From: a virus
Virus record (IMG/VR): IMGVR_UViG_3300042922_000982
Span: 62,001 to 126,000 of that record
DNA: 64,000 nt
Strand: one strand, 5' to 3'
The first letter of the stretch is position 1, and each line of letters opens with the position of its first letter. Below, in pieces: positions 15,490 to 23,432 of this stretch. Position numbers and translations under genes: made by a program. Under the pieces are notes generated by a model. The model was not told the origin of the DNA. It did not search any database and worked only from the letters and a program-made list of their open reading frames with translations.

Positions 15490-16234
15490 CGCCCGCTTCA
15501 CCGTTCGGCCCATGGGGGGCCGCGTCCGCACCCCCGAGGACTCCCTGCGCGCCAAGGCCGCCATCAGCCTGAAGCATGCGCATGGCGATCTGCTCAAGCT
15601 GCTGGTCTCGGACGGCCCGGACTACGTCGACGACCCGGAGGCGGCCGGGGCGATCAACCTGGCCGACGGCCTGGTGTCGTTCGGGCGCGTGTGGCCCATG
15701 GACACGCCCAACATGGCCATGAGCTACGCCAAGCTGCATCCGCTCTACCCCGGCGAGTGGGGCACCTTCACCGTGCGTCCCCTCACCGCGCGCGAGTGGG
15801 AGGCCATCCCGTACAAGAAGCGGCTGGAGTGCACCTTCTTGACGATCATCTACGAGTGGCCCGAGGGTCCGGACTACAACCCGCCCCCCGAGCGTCCGCC
15901 CCTGCACATCGCCGACGTCGTGCCGGTGAAGCAGCTGCAAGCGGCGATCGACACGGCCTTTCAGGCGATCGAAAGCGAGCGCGCCCTGCGCTTCGAGCGC
16001 GATCCGTGGGTGCTGACCCCGCAGACGCTGCCCGACGCGCTGGCGCGCTCGCTCGCCGAGCTGATCCCGATGGCCGAGGCTGCCAACCTCAACGACGGCC
16101 ACCCCCTGGGCATCGTGGAGGGCGCCAAGCGCGCGCTCCGCGAGTGGAGCGCCCTGGTCAACCCGACACCCCCGCCCCCGGCTTCTAGCCGGGGTATCGG
16201 GCCCCCAGGAACGGTTTTTTCGGGGCGTGGATAG
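15482..16234 (+). CDS. Hypothetical protein, 250 aa, stop inside promoter copy 4
   Basis: ATG overlapping the previous gene behind GGAGGTGGCCG. Long C-terminal helices with Ala/Glu; several Trp in the middle (GRVWPMDTPNMAMSYAKL). The reading frame runs through a proline stretch into class 2 promoter copy 4 and ends at the TAG that is part of the GGATAG box, so the last dozen residues are encoded by the promoter element. No family recognised. Confidence 0.7.
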   Translation: MRSARFTVRPMGGRVRTPEDSLRAKAAISLKHAHGDLLKLLVSDGPDYVDDPEAAGAINLADGLVSFGRVWPMDTPNMAMSYAKLHPLYPGEWGTFTVRPLTAREWEAIPYKKRLECTFLTIIYEWPEGPDYNPPPERPPLHIADVVPVKQLQAAIDTAFQAIESERALRFERDPWVLTPQTLPDALARSLAELIPMAEAANLNDGHPLGIVEGAKRALREWSALVNPTPPPPASSRGIGPPGTVFSGRG

Positions 16235-16275
16235 CAGTTAGTAGGGAGGGGGGCCGGGCAACCGGCGCCCCGCCC
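16208..16275 (+). promoter_or_regulatory. Class 2 promoter element, copy 4, with leader hairpin
   Basis: GGAACGG (16208-16214), 14 nt, GGATAG (16229-16234), then TTAGTAGGGAGG. The leader hairpin 16244-16275 has a GCAA tetraloop, a GCCGG/CCGGC upper stem and a G-rich lower stem with one mismatch. It precedes the winged-helix gene at 16309. Confidence 0.7.
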
Positions 16276-16308
16276 CCGTTACCCCCACCGATGAAAGGAC
16301 ACCCCACC

Positions 16309-16596
16309 ATGCCCAAGACCACCACGCACCTGACGGACAACGAGATCAAGGTGATCAAGGCGATCGTCGAGAGCCCGTACGGCGAGGACCTCACCGACGA
16401 GACCTGGACGATGTACGTCGCCGAGGACGCCAAGCTCACCCCGCGCACCTTCCCCGGCGTCATGTCGAGCCTGGTGCAAAAGGGCCTGGCCGAGACGCGC
16501 GGCGATGGCAAGGAGGCCACCTGCAACCTCACGGACGCGGGCGCCGCGCTCTACAAGACCCACGCGGCCTTCCGTTCCGCGCAGGCCGAGGGCTAG
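16309..16596 (+). CDS. Winged-helix DNA-binding-like protein, 95 aa
   Basis: ATG at 16309 behind GAAAGGACACC; an upstream in-frame ATG at 16291 lacks a site. The whole protein fits a small winged helix: first helix DNEIKVIKAIVESPYG, then a recognition-helix-like segment PRTFPGVMSSLVQKGLAE, and a wing ending ATCNLTDAGAALYK. Similar in shape to MarR/PadR-type readers. It is first in its own unit behind promoter copy 4, so a transcription factor role is reasonable, though inferred. Confidence 0.7.
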   Translation: MPKTTTHLTDNEIKVIKAIVESPYGEDLTDETWTMYVAEDAKLTPRTFPGVMSSLVQKGLAETRGDGKEATCNLTDAGAALYKTHAAFRSAQAEG

Positions 16597-16600
16597 GGGG

Positions 16601-16837
16601 ATGCCGTGGACCGCGCCCATCGTCGCCTACGTCGACAACCTTGGTTACACCCGCTGCACCCGCTGCGCGCCTGCCGACAAGCGGCACCACCCCCAGTACG
16701 GAGACAACGCCGCGATGGAGGATCAGGCGTGCGACGTGTGCCACGTCGCCATCAAGACGACCCGGTCGTCGGAGTATGTGCAAATCGCCTGGGACGCCCG
16801 CGAGGCGCCCGAGTACGAATACCCGGTTATCGAGTAG
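16601..16837 (+). CDS. Small zinc-binding protein, 78 aa
   Basis: Starts 5 nt after the previous stop. Two Cys pairs, CTRC and CDVC, separated by about 27 residues, with two His between (RHHPQYG), look like one zinc site. Acidic C-terminus. Unknown function; adjacent to the winged-helix gene. Confidence 0.6.
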   Translation: MPWTAPIVAYVDNLGYTRCTRCAPADKRHHPQYGDNAAMEDQACDVCHVAIKTTRSSEYVQIAWDAREAPEYEYPVIE

Positions 16838-16847
16838 GCCCCACCCT

Positions 16848-16867
16848 GCCCCGGCGCGCGCCGGGGC
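16848..16867. repeat. GC-rich intergenic palindrome
   Basis: GCCCCGGCGC immediately followed by GCGCCGGGGC, a perfect uninterrupted 20-bp palindrome in the gap before the next gene. No T-run. Confidence 0.35.
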
Positions 16868-16895
16868 GCCACCCCCACCGTTAAGGAGTACCGCC

Positions 16896-17642
16896 ATGAC
16901 CACCCAGACCCCCGCCGCCATCGAGCGCACCCCCGCCGTCACCGCCCTGGCCCTGTGCCTGCGCCCCCTGTTCGACTACCACGTCGCCAACGCCGACCTG
17001 GTCGATGATCACTCGGTCGGCCTGTGCGTGTGCGCCGAGGTGAGCGACATCGCCTTCGCCGAGGGCCTGTTCGCCATCGTCAACGCGCCGCGCACCTTCT
17101 ACGAGGCGGGCCTGCGCATGCGCGGCACGTCGCGGAGCGATCGCATGGCCATCCTCGAGGCCGTGCGCGAGTACGTGATCGCCCACCCGCTCGGCGCCAT
17201 CCTCGAGAGCCGGGGCGGCTCGCTGCGGGCCGAGCGCCTGGGCATGTCGGGCGCCACCTACGATCGGCTCGACCTGGGCGGCCCGATCAACGAGAAGCTC
17301 GACCCCGTGATGGTGCAGCTGAGCTTCAACCGCCCCGAGGGCATGGAGCAGCCCGACGACGGCGAGACCGTCGCCATGCGGCTCGACGAGGAGGTGCTGA
17401 GCCACTACAAGCTCGCAGAGACGATTGACCGCTGGCTGATGGACGAATGGGCGCGCATCGGCTTCGGCTGGCGCTCGAAGGGGCGCACCTTCGACCTGCA
17501 CCGCGAGCTGACCGAGGTGGGCGCGCGCCTGGTGAAGGAGTGGACGCCCGCGCCGGGCGGCGAGCTGGACCCCGGCGTGGAGCTGCTTGTCGGCATGGCC
17601 GCGCAGGCGATCGCCGCCTACGGCCACGCGGAGGTGGCGTGA
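16896..17642 (+). CDS. Hypothetical protein, 248 aa
   Basis: Start in AAGGAGTACCGCCATG. Helical N-terminal domain (VTALALCLRPLFDYHVANAD), a central part with SYN-free charged loops, and a long helical C-terminus. No motif I can link to an enzyme. Ends with TGATG overlap into the next gene. Confidence 0.7.
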   Translation: MTTQTPAAIERTPAVTALALCLRPLFDYHVANADLVDDHSVGLCVCAEVSDIAFAEGLFAIVNAPRTFYEAGLRMRGTSRSDRMAILEAVREYVIAHPLGAILESRGGSLRAERLGMSGATYDRLDLGGPINEKLDPVMVQLSFNRPEGMEQPDDGETVAMRLDEEVLSHYKLAETIDRWLMDEWARIGFGWRSKGRTFDLHRELTEVGARLVKEWTPAPGGELDPGVELLVGMAAQAIAAYGHAEVA

Positions 17643-17977
17643 TGTTCGAGGTCATGAGCAAGCGGTGTAACCAGTGCCTGTTCGGCCCGAACCGGATCGT
17701 GGACGCGGACCGCAAGGCCGAGATCCTCGCCGAGTGCACGGCCACGGGGAAGCACTTCACCTGCCACAAGGCGACCATGCACTCGCGCAGCATGGACGTG
17801 TGCTGCCGGGGCTTCTGGGACGCCTTCCGGGTGTCGCACGCCACGCAGGGCATGCGATTGGCGCAGTACCTGCGGCCGGACGCGCCGTGGACCTTCATCG
17901 ATCCCGGCACGCTCAAGGTGGTGGGGCACGGGCTCACCCCACCCGAGGCGGCCCCGGCGGCAACGCCTACCGAGTGA
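17642..17977 (+). CDS. Cysteine-rich hypothetical protein, 111 aa
   Basis: ATG overlaps the previous TGA by one base. Cysteines are spread as CNQC, C, C, CC in the first 60 residues (KRCNQCLFGPNRIV, FTCHKATMH, DVCCRGFWD); with four or more ligands, this may be a zinc or iron-sulfur site. No family recognised. Followed by a terminator with an embedded promoter. Confidence 0.65.
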   Translation: MFEVMSKRCNQCLFGPNRIVDADRKAEILAECTATGKHFTCHKATMHSRSMDVCCRGFWDAFRVSHATQGMRLAQYLRPDAPWTFIDPGTLKVVGHGLTPPEAAPAATPTE

Positions 17978-17989
17978 GCCACGGCGGCG

Positions 17990-18000
17990 TGGTAGACTGG
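17990..18000 (+). promoter_or_regulatory. Extended -10 promoter abutting a terminator
   Basis: TG-g-TAGACT-GG. The predicted start (about 18005) falls inside the 5' arm of the terminator at 17999-18035, so new transcripts lack the lower half of the hairpin and can escape it. It would drive the gene at 18066. Confidence 0.5.
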
Positions 18001-18035
18001 CGGTCAGCAGGCAAGCAACCTGCTGGCCGCCTTTT
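17999..18035 (+). terminator. Intrinsic terminator
   Basis: GGCGGtCAGCAGG (17999-18011) pairs with CCTGCTGgCCGCC (18019-18031), followed by TTTT. It ends the unit that includes the Cys-rich gene. Confidence 0.85.
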
Positions 18036-18065
18036 CTCGTCTTCGCCTGCCGAAAGGATCCACCT

Positions 18066-18965
18066 GTGTCCCAATTCGACCCCGAGTTCCTCGACTTCAT
18101 CACCGACCACATGTCGGACGTCTTCAAGGCGTCCGCGTGCGGGCACTACGACGCGCTCAATTACAAGGATTGCGCCAACCACCTGGCCGTGCTGGCGTCT
18201 GAGACGGGCCTGCTCGGCTCCGAGACCCCCGAGGGCTTCTTGAACGCCGACGTGATCGACACGCTCTACAGCATGGCCACGGCCGCCTTCGCCTGCTTGA
18301 TGTGGAGCTACGGCGAAACCTTCGACCAGATGCGCGCACGCCTGAGCGATCGCCTGCTCGACACCCACCACGCCGCCTTCCACGCGGCCGACGGCTGGAT
18401 GGGGCTCGATCACTACCGGGGGCCGTCGTTCCAGCTGCTGACCGAAATCTTCAAGCTCGGCGGCGAAGTGAGCGCGGCAGCGGTCGAAATTGCCGATCCG
18501 GTGCCGCCCGGCAACGCCGCCTGCGAGAAGCAGCTCTGGGAGGTGCTCACAGCCATCCTGGCCGTGACGGCCACGGTCACGTTCATGCACGACGAGGTCC
18601 TCGAACGCGCGCAGGCGGCCCAGGAGGCGGCGAAAGAGTACCGCAAGCACGGCATGGGTGCGATGACCCTGATCGTCTGCGCGATCGCCGACCCCGACGT
18701 GTTCGCCTTCCCGCTCGGCGAGCACAACATCATGGCGCAGGTGGAGCGCAGGCTCGCGGGCAACATGCTGATCGCCTCGGTGGACCTCGACGAGGTCACG
18801 GCCTACCTGAGCGCCTGCGAGGCCAAGGACAACCTGCCCATGGCCATGATGCCCGTGCTCGGCGTGTGCGTGCCGCAGCCGGACGGCACCATCGACACGG
18901 TCACGATCCTCGAGACGTTGCGCGAGGCGGCCATGCGCGAAGAGGGGCTCAACCCGGACGATTAA
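18066..18965 (+). CDS. Hypothetical helical protein, 299 aa
   Basis: GTG at 18066 behind GAAAGGATCCACCT. Almost entirely helical by eye; a hydrophobic stretch (LYSMATAAFACLMWSYG) could be a buried helix rather than a membrane span because flanks are polar. First gene after a terminator and promoter module, so expressed as its own unit. No family recognised. Confidence 0.7.
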   Translation: MSQFDPEFLDFITDHMSDVFKASACGHYDALNYKDCANHLAVLASETGLLGSETPEGFLNADVIDTLYSMATAAFACLMWSYGETFDQMRARLSDRLLDTHHAAFHAADGWMGLDHYRGPSFQLLTEIFKLGGEVSAAAVEIADPVPPGNAACEKQLWEVLTAILAVTATVTFMHDEVLERAQAAQEAAKEYRKHGMGAMTLIVCAIADPDVFAFPLGEHNIMAQVERRLAGNMLIASVDLDEVTAYLSACEAKDNLPMAMMPVLGVCVPQPDGTIDTVTILETLREAAMREEGLNPDD

Positions 18966-18993
18966 GCGCCCGATCGGGCCGCCAGGGCCCCCA

Positions 18994-19063
18994 GGAACGC
19001 TTTTTTCGGGGCGTGGATAGTAGATAGTAGGGAGGGGCTACCGGGCAACCGGCGGCCCCTCCT
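18994..19063 (+). promoter_or_regulatory. Class 2 promoter element, copy 5, with leader hairpin
   Basis: GGAACGC (18994-19000), 14 nt, GGATAG (19015-19020), then TAGATAGTAGGGAGG. Leader hairpin 19030-19063: GGAGGGGC with GCCCCTCC, internal loop, CCGG/CCGG, GCAA loop. Stem bases differ from copies 3 and 4 yet pairing is kept. Confidence 0.7.
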
Positions 19064-19096
19064 CCGTCACCCCCATCACCGAAAGGAGCGCTCACC

Positions 19097-19498
19097 ATGC
19101 GCATCACCATCCACACCACCGCCACCGAGTCCACCAACGAGCAGAGCCGCACCTACACGGAGCTGCCGATCGCCACCTCCTCCATGTTCACGCACGGCCC
19201 CTGCGACCCCTTCACGATCGTCGCGCACAACGGCGAGGTCGAGTCGGCCTGCACCGTGATCCTGCACGGGCCGAACGGGCACCTGTTCATCATCCTACTC
19301 ACCGGCACGGCCAACGACATCCGGACGATCTTCTGGAACCTGTATTGCAACGCCTACGGCGTGCGCCAGAAGACCTGGGTCGGCGAGATCTACAACACGA
19401 TCGCCGACCACCTGCCCAAGTGCCTGGAGTGCGAGGGCCAGGTGGACGCCACCGGCTGGTGCGCGGCCCGCTGCTGCCCGACGGCCCTCACCTGCTAA
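19097..19498 (+). CDS. Hypothetical protein, 133 aa
   Basis: ATG behind GAAAGGAGCGCTCACC. Beta-rich first half with Thr repeats (MRITIHTTATESTNEQS) and a C-terminal Cys cluster, CLEC then CAARCC and a final C, suggesting a zinc site at the tail. No family recognised. Confidence 0.65.
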   Translation: MRITIHTTATESTNEQSRTYTELPIATSSMFTHGPCDPFTIVAHNGEVESACTVILHGPNGHLFIILLTGTANDIRTIFWNLYCNAYGVRQKTWVGEIYNTIADHLPKCLECEGQVDATGWCAARCCPTALTC

Positions 19499-19508
19499 GC
19501 CCCCACCG

Positions 19509-19530
19509 CCCCCGGCCGCACGGCCGGGGG
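19509..19530 (+). terminator. GC-rich hairpin after stop
   Basis: CCCCCGGCCG-ca-CGGCCGGGGG, a perfect 10-bp stem followed by CTTCC. The poor T-run makes termination uncertain. Confidence 0.4.
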
Positions 19531-19550
19531 CTTCCCCGGAGGATACCGCC

Positions 19551-19859
19551 ATGGGAAACTTGAACCGCTACCCGGACGACCTGAAGGAATGGAAGGACGA
19601 ATGGCTCACCACCGAGGCCGGGCACCACGCCTTCATGGCGCGAGTCGGCCGTGACCCCGAGGAGCGCGCCGCGTCGGCTGCGCGCGTGAAAGAGCTCAAC
19701 GCCGAGATCGCCCGCCGCTACCCCGACCGCGACGCGCTGATCGAGGAGATCATCCGGCGCCACCTGGAGCGCACCAGCGAAACGGACGCCAGCATCGCCA
19801 ACCTCCGCCGCTGGTGGCAGGATCAGCCCACCGCCGATCTGCAAGCCGCCCTCGAGTAA
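19551..19859 (+). CDS. Hypothetical helical protein, 102 aa
   Basis: ATG behind GGAGGATACCGCC. Charged helices with many Arg/Glu (EERAASAARVKELNAEIARR) and Trp pairs (LRRWWQDQ). Probably a helical bundle. Unknown function. Confidence 0.65.
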   Translation: MGNLNRYPDDLKEWKDEWLTTEAGHHAFMARVGRDPEERAASAARVKELNAEIARRYPDRDALIEEIIRRHLERTSETDASIANLRRWWQDQPTADLQAALE

Positions 19860-19887
19860 CGCCACCCCCCAACCAAGGAGAACCGCC

Positions 19888-20121
19888 ATGACCACCGCCA
19901 ACGCCCCCACCCACCTGGTCGGCACCAAGATCACCTTCTCGATCCCCGTGACGGCCGATACCGACGACGCGGCGATCGACGCCGCGCTCAAGCGCCTCAC
20001 CGACGCCCTGCGCCAAGCCTTCCCCGAGGCCGCGCCGCCGCGCCTCTCGGACGCCGCCGCGTCGCGCATCTACCCCGTGAGCCGGGTGTCCGACCCGCTC
20101 GCTGCCCGCCCGGTTGCTTAA
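19888..20121 (+). CDS. Hypothetical protein, 77 aa
   Basis: Standard AAGGAGAACCGCCATG start. One strand (TKITFSIPVTA) and one helix (DDAAIDAALKRLTDALRQ) suggest a small ferredoxin-like half-domain. No family recognised. Confidence 0.6.
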   Translation: MTTANAPTHLVGTKITFSIPVTADTDDAAIDAALKRLTDALRQAFPEAAPPRLSDAAASRIYPVSRVSDPLAARPVA

Positions 20122-20134
20122 GGAGACCCCCGCC

Positions 20135-20515
20135 ATGCGCCAAGTGCACACCCACCCCGACGGCCGCCGCTTCACGCTCTGCCAGGGCGACGATTTCAAG
20201 GACGGCGATCGCGTGATCCTGATCAGCAATCCGCTCTACCCCCTGCACGCCCCGGTGATCGGCACCTTCTCGAAGCCGCACGCCACGGGCGGAACGGTCA
20301 CCTACTACGCCGACCGCGACGGCGACGAGCCCGGCGAGCTTGAAACCGACGCCATCACCCTCGAATGGGTGTCCTACAAGGCCATGCTGCCCGCCACGGC
20401 CGCCGCGCTCGACTGGGTGGCCTCCGACCTGGAGGCCCAGGCGGGGCGGTTCCGGCGGCTTCGCGAGCAGCTGTACGGCACGGCCACCGGCGACGTCGAT
20501 CGCCCGCTGCCGTGA
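20135..20515 (+). CDS. Hypothetical protein, 126 aa
   Basis: ATG at 20135 behind TTAAGGAGACCCCCGCC. Beta-rich N-terminal 80 residues with KDGDRVILISNPLYPL, similar to small barrel domains, then a coiled-coil-like helix (LEAQAGRFRRLREQLYG). GTGA overlap with the next gene. Confidence 0.65.
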   Translation: MRQVHTHPDGRRFTLCQGDDFKDGDRVILISNPLYPLHAPVIGTFSKPHATGGTVTYYADRDGDEPGELETDAITLEWVSYKAMLPATAAALDWVASDLEAQAGRFRRLREQLYGTATGDVDRPLP

Positions 20516-20655
20516 AGCGCCCCGCCCCCCTGCCCTGCCAATTCTGCGGGCGTGCCGACGGTGACGTCGGCACGCGCCAGATCGGGCACGACATCCTGTC
20601 CCGCGTGTGCGACCCCTGCACGGCCCTGCGCCGCGCCGCGCGTCGCCGCCCCTAG
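20512..20655 (+). CDS. Mini zinc-ribbon protein, 47 aa
   Basis: GTG start in a GTGA overlap with the upstream gene. Two Cys pairs, CQFC and CDPC, 24 residues apart, with a basic end (LRRAARRRP), make a minimal zinc ribbon. Short, but the overlap, coding bias and zinc pattern support it. Confidence 0.55.
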   Translation: MKRPAPLPCQFCGRADGDVGTRQIGHDILSRVCDPCTALRRAARRRP

Positions 20656-20670
20656 CCCATGGAGACCCCC

Positions 20671-21204
20671 ATGACCGAGCACATCAACACCCCGCTGCCC
20701 CTGCCGACGGCCCCGCAGCCCTACGACAACCTGAACCGCGCCTTCCGGGCCCTGTGCAAGCGCGAGGGCACCGCGCTGGATTGCTACCACGACCCTCGAG
20801 ACGTCGACGAGGTGTTCGGCCACGCCAGCCTGGTCGACGCGTTCCTGGTCGACGTGATCAAGAGCAAGCACTGGCGCGCGCGCGCCAACCCGGATGGCCT
20901 CCTCGACCTGGTCGTGCCCGGCGAGGTCGAGATCGTGGCGTACCGGGTCATCCAGCCCGCCGATCGCGCCTGGGGGCCGCGCGTGGTGCAGGAGGTGCCC
21001 CTGCTGCCGCCCCTGAGCAACGCGGATGAGGAGGGCATCAACATGACCCTCGACACGTTCGTCTCGCAGATCATGGGCTGCCTGGCCATGTCGGGCGAGC
21101 TGGCGCTTGCTCGCCAAAGCGGCCCCAACGGCGAGGACCCCGACGAGGAACCCTGCGGCCAGTGCGGCCGGGTGGATTGCGTCTGCGACGAGGAGGAGGA
21201 ATAG
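20671..21204 (+). CDS. Hypothetical protein with zinc tail, 177 aa
   Basis: ATG at 20671 has GGAG 7 nt upstream; an ATG at 20659 would destroy that site and is not preferred. A mixed alpha/beta body (AFLVDVIKSKHW) ends with an acidic CGQCGRVDCVC tail that could hold zinc. No family recognised. Confidence 0.65.
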   Translation: MTEHINTPLPLPTAPQPYDNLNRAFRALCKREGTALDCYHDPRDVDEVFGHASLVDAFLVDVIKSKHWRARANPDGLLDLVVPGEVEIVAYRVIQPADRAWGPRVVQEVPLLPPLSNADEEGINMTLDTFVSQIMGCLAMSGELALARQSGPNGEDPDEEPCGQCGRVDCVCDEEEE

Positions 21205-21206
21205 CC

Positions 21207-21386
21207 ATGGCCGTGAATGGCAAGCACAAGAAAACCTGCGGCTCGACGCGCTGCGAGCGGTGCTACGGCGAGATGGTCAACACGCGCCGGAAGCGCGAGC
21301 CCCAGCCCGGCGATCGCAAGAAGATCGCCAGCATGGCGAGTCAGGTGGCCGAGGCGATCGCCCCGGAGCCCCCGCGCGCCCAGTAA
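21207..21386 (+). CDS. Small zinc-binding protein, 59 aa
   Basis: ATG behind GAGGAGGAATAGCC, 2 nt after the previous stop. C-x5-C-x2-C pattern (KKTCGSTRCERCYG) and a basic region, then a helix. Followed by a strong terminator that closes the unit. Confidence 0.65.
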   Translation: MAVNGKHKKTCGSTRCERCYGEMVNTRRKREPQPGDRKKIASMASQVAEAIAPEPPRAQ

Positions 21387-21394
21387 CCCCCTGC

Positions 21395-21428
21395 ACGCCA
21401 GGCCCCCGTCGCGGGGCCTGGCGTTTTT
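21395..21428 (+). terminator. Intrinsic terminator
   Basis: ACGCCAGGCCCC (21395-21406) and GGGGCCTGGCGT (21413-21424) form a perfect 12-bp stem, continuing into TTTT. Confidence 0.9.
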
Positions 21429-21453
21429 GCGTCGGTGGGCCCCTGATCGGAGG

Positions 21454-21459
21454 TAGGAT
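21454..21459 (+). promoter_or_regulatory. Candidate -10 box
   Basis: TAGGAT followed by GG, just after the terminator; the predicted start (about 21466) gives a 28-nt leader to the gene at 21494 and argues against an in-frame ATG at 21458. No extended TG and no clear -35. Confidence 0.35.
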
Positions 21460-21493
21460 GGGCCTGCTTAACCATCACTTGAGGAGGATTGAC

Positions 21494-22177
21494 ATGCCCA
21501 TTCCCGTGAACACGGCCCCCGCCGACTTGCAGCCCGCGCTGATCGTCGCCTGCAACGAGCTGTCGGATCGCGTCGATGTGCCCCGTGAGGGCACCCGCGC
21601 GCCCGAGTCCTGGGTGCGCTACTTCGCCGCCCGCCCCGGCAGCATCGACCTGGCCAAGCTCGGCGCCATCTGGGCGGCCGTCGTCTACACCGACGCGACC
21701 AAGCAGACGGTGGCCGCCGCCAACGCCGTCCCGGTGATCGATTGCGACGTGGCGACCACGGCCGCGCTCGCCGCCAACACCCTCACCGCTGGCGAGCTGG
21801 TGGCCTCCGCCAACGGCGCGCTCGCCAACATCGACGGCCAGGCCCCCGCGCTCAAGAAGATCGTCCTGGTGAAAAACGAGGCAGACGCCACCAAGCTCGG
21901 CTTCTACGTGATCACCGACCTGGGCTCGGCGGGCACCCCCTGGAAGATGAAGCGCGTTCCGGGCGCCACCTTGCAGAACAAGGCCGCCACGCTGGTCAAG
22001 ACCGGCACGGCCAACGCGAACAAGGTCTTCCGCATCACCACGGCCAACCCGATCGTGGCGGGCACCACGGCGATCGCCTTCGCCGAGCTGGCCTCCGCCA
22101 GCGCGGTCGAGGCCCTCTTCGAGGTGGCCACCGCCTTGCAGCCGACCGTCGGCCTGGTGCTCTCGCCCAAGCTGTAA
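21494..22177 (+). CDS. Hypothetical protein, 227 aa, single-gene unit
   Basis: ATG behind GAGGAGGATTGAC. A Thr/Ala/Val-rich, beta-leaning protein (LTAGELVASANGALANIDGQ; KTGTANANKVFRI) with a style common in virion decoration or major secreted phage proteins. It is the only gene between two very strong terminators, which suggests high, independent expression. A structural or cement role is a guess; no family recognised. Confidence 0.7.
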   Translation: MPIPVNTAPADLQPALIVACNELSDRVDVPREGTRAPESWVRYFAARPGSIDLAKLGAIWAAVVYTDATKQTVAAANAVPVIDCDVATTAALAANTLTAGELVASANGALANIDGQAPALKKIVLVKNEADATKLGFYVITDLGSAGTPWKMKRVPGATLQNKAATLVKTGTANANKVFRITTANPIVAGTTAIAFAELASASAVEALFEVATALQPTVGLVLSPKL

Positions 22178-22191
22178 GCACACAACCCCAA

Positions 22192-22236
22192 GGGGCGGTC
22201 CGCATGGTACGATCCATGCGGACCGCCCCCTTTTTT
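22192..22236 (+). terminator. Strong intrinsic terminator with promoter in its loop
   Basis: GGGGCGGTCCGCATGG (22192-22207) and its exact complement (22214-22229) form a perfect 16-bp stem followed by CTTTTTT. The 6-nt loop is TACGAT. Confidence 0.95.
22205..22213 (+). promoter_or_regulatory. Extended -10 promoter inside terminator loop
   Basis: TG-g-TACGAT; the hexamer is exactly the loop of the terminator. Predicted start near 22220 lies in the 3' arm, so transcripts from here carry no hairpin and reach the gene at 22250 with a 30-nt leader. Confidence 0.45.
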
Positions 22237-22249
22237 ACGGAGAACCGCC

Positions 22250-23128
22250 ATGTCCAAACCGCCTCGCCCCAGATTCATCGTCACGTCCTCGCCCCATATG
22301 GCCGACGATTTCTTCCGCTCCCGGCACGAGATCGCCAAGAGCGTCACTGTGCGGCGCGTCCCGGCCGCCGAGTTCCCGCCTTTGCCCAGGGCGGCCTCGT
22401 GGGGCACGGCGGCCACGGTGCCCCTCGTGGGGGCCCCGACGGCGGCGCCGTTCAGCGTGCCCGAGCGCACGCCCGATCACGCGGCGATCGCCGGGCACAT
22501 CACGCGCCTGATCGCCCACCTGCACACGCCGCCCCCCATGCCCGAGCCCACCAACGTCATGCGCGGCCTGCTCGCACCCGATCTGCGCGAGGCGATCGCG
22601 CGGCAGCGGCAGGGTGCCGACCTGTTCAGGCAGGCGGCCCAACGCGACGCGGAGGGCATCGCCACCGGCCGCATCGAGCTGCGCGCGGACAACCGCGTCC
22701 CGCCGGATCAGGTGCACCTGTTCGATCGCGCCGGGCGCCGCACAGGTGCGATCACCAACCTCGACAACGACACCCTCTCGGCCCCATGGCCCACCGGCGT
22801 ATGGGCGGGCGACCCCCGCGAGGAGGCCCCGTGGCCGTACCGGCCGCGCCGGGGTGGCGGCTTCATGCAGATGGACGAGCAAGCCTTCAAGCCGAAGGAG
22901 CCCCCGATGCGGACGATCGCCTTCAAGTGCCGGGGCTGCGGCGCCACGGGCGTGGTCGACGTGCCCGAGCCCATCTTCAACGACGTGGGGGTGAAGGTGG
23001 TCGTGGACATGACGCAACAGGCCACGGCCGACGGCTGCCTCAAGTGCATGGACGCGGTGCATGGGCTCGGCTACTCGATCGGTGTGACCTACCCCTACCC
23101 GGCCGACTGGCTCGAGCCCCGGCGGTAG
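22250..23128 (+). CDS. Hypothetical protein with C-terminal zinc finger, 292 aa
   Basis: ATG in GGAGAACCGCCATG. The first 200 residues are Pro/Arg-rich and partly disordered, with a helical segment at 80-130. The last 75 residues hold CRGCGATG and CLKC, a four-Cys zinc site. No family recognised. Promoter copy 6 follows immediately. Confidence 0.7.
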   Translation: MSKPPRPRFIVTSSPHMADDFFRSRHEIAKSVTVRRVPAAEFPPLPRAASWGTAATVPLVGAPTAAPFSVPERTPDHAAIAGHITRLIAHLHTPPPMPEPTNVMRGLLAPDLREAIARQRQGADLFRQAAQRDAEGIATGRIELRADNRVPPDQVHLFDRAGRRTGAITNLDNDTLSAPWPTGVWAGDPREEAPWPYRPRRGGGFMQMDEQAFKPKEPPMRTIAFKCRGCGATGVVDVPEPIFNDVGVKVVVDMTQQATADGCLKCMDAVHGLGYSIGVTYPYPADWLEPRR

Positions 23129-23136
23129 GGCCCCCA

Positions 23137-23208
23137 GGAACGGTTTTTTCGGGGCCTGGATAGCAGGTAGTAGGGAGGGCTGGGCGGCACGCGCCGCGCA
23201 CCCCTCCC
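23137..23208 (+). promoter_or_regulatory. Class 2 promoter element, copy 6, with leader hairpin
   Basis: GGAACGG (23137-23143), 14 nt, GGATAG (23158-23163), then GTAGTAGGGAGG. Leader 23173-23208: GGGAGGG with CCCTCCC and GCGGC with GCCGC. The leader body is shared almost exactly with copy 7. Confidence 0.7.
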
Positions 23209-23225
23209 CGCTACGGAGAACCGCC

Positions 23226-23432
23226 ATGGACACCCCACCCACCGTCACCATCCCCGATCGCCTGTACCGCGCCGCCGTGCGGCTCGTCAATAGCACCTTC
23301 CCCGGCGCCGCGCCCACGCACGGCCTGATGGGTGCCTGCTTCGTGGAGACGCCCGCCGGGCGCATCCTCGGCGCGGGCCCCAGCTTCCGCGAGGCGTACG
23401 TCGTCGCGGCCGAGCGCCTGGCCGCCCGCTAA
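23226..23432 (+). CDS. Hypothetical protein, 68 aa
   Basis: Start in GGAGAACCGCCATG downstream of promoter copy 6. Small mixed protein ending in a helix (FREAYVVAAERLAAR). No family recognised. Confidence 0.6.
   Translation: MDTPPTVTIPDRLYRAAVRLVNSTFPGAAPTHGLMGACFVETPAGRILGAGPSFREAYVVAAERLAAR

Noticed and set aside
16201-16250. Class 2 elements read as intrinsic terminators
   Set aside because: The T-run lies inside the loop, not after the stem, and elements sit at the start of transcription units, sometimes just after a true terminator.
20659-20670. Upstream ATG for the 177-aa gene
   Set aside because: It would consume the GGAG ribosome site that serves the ATG at 20671.
21458-21493. Upstream ATG for the 227-aa gene
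   Set aside because: It would overlap the likely -10 box; the ATG at 21494 has a better ribosome site and spacing.
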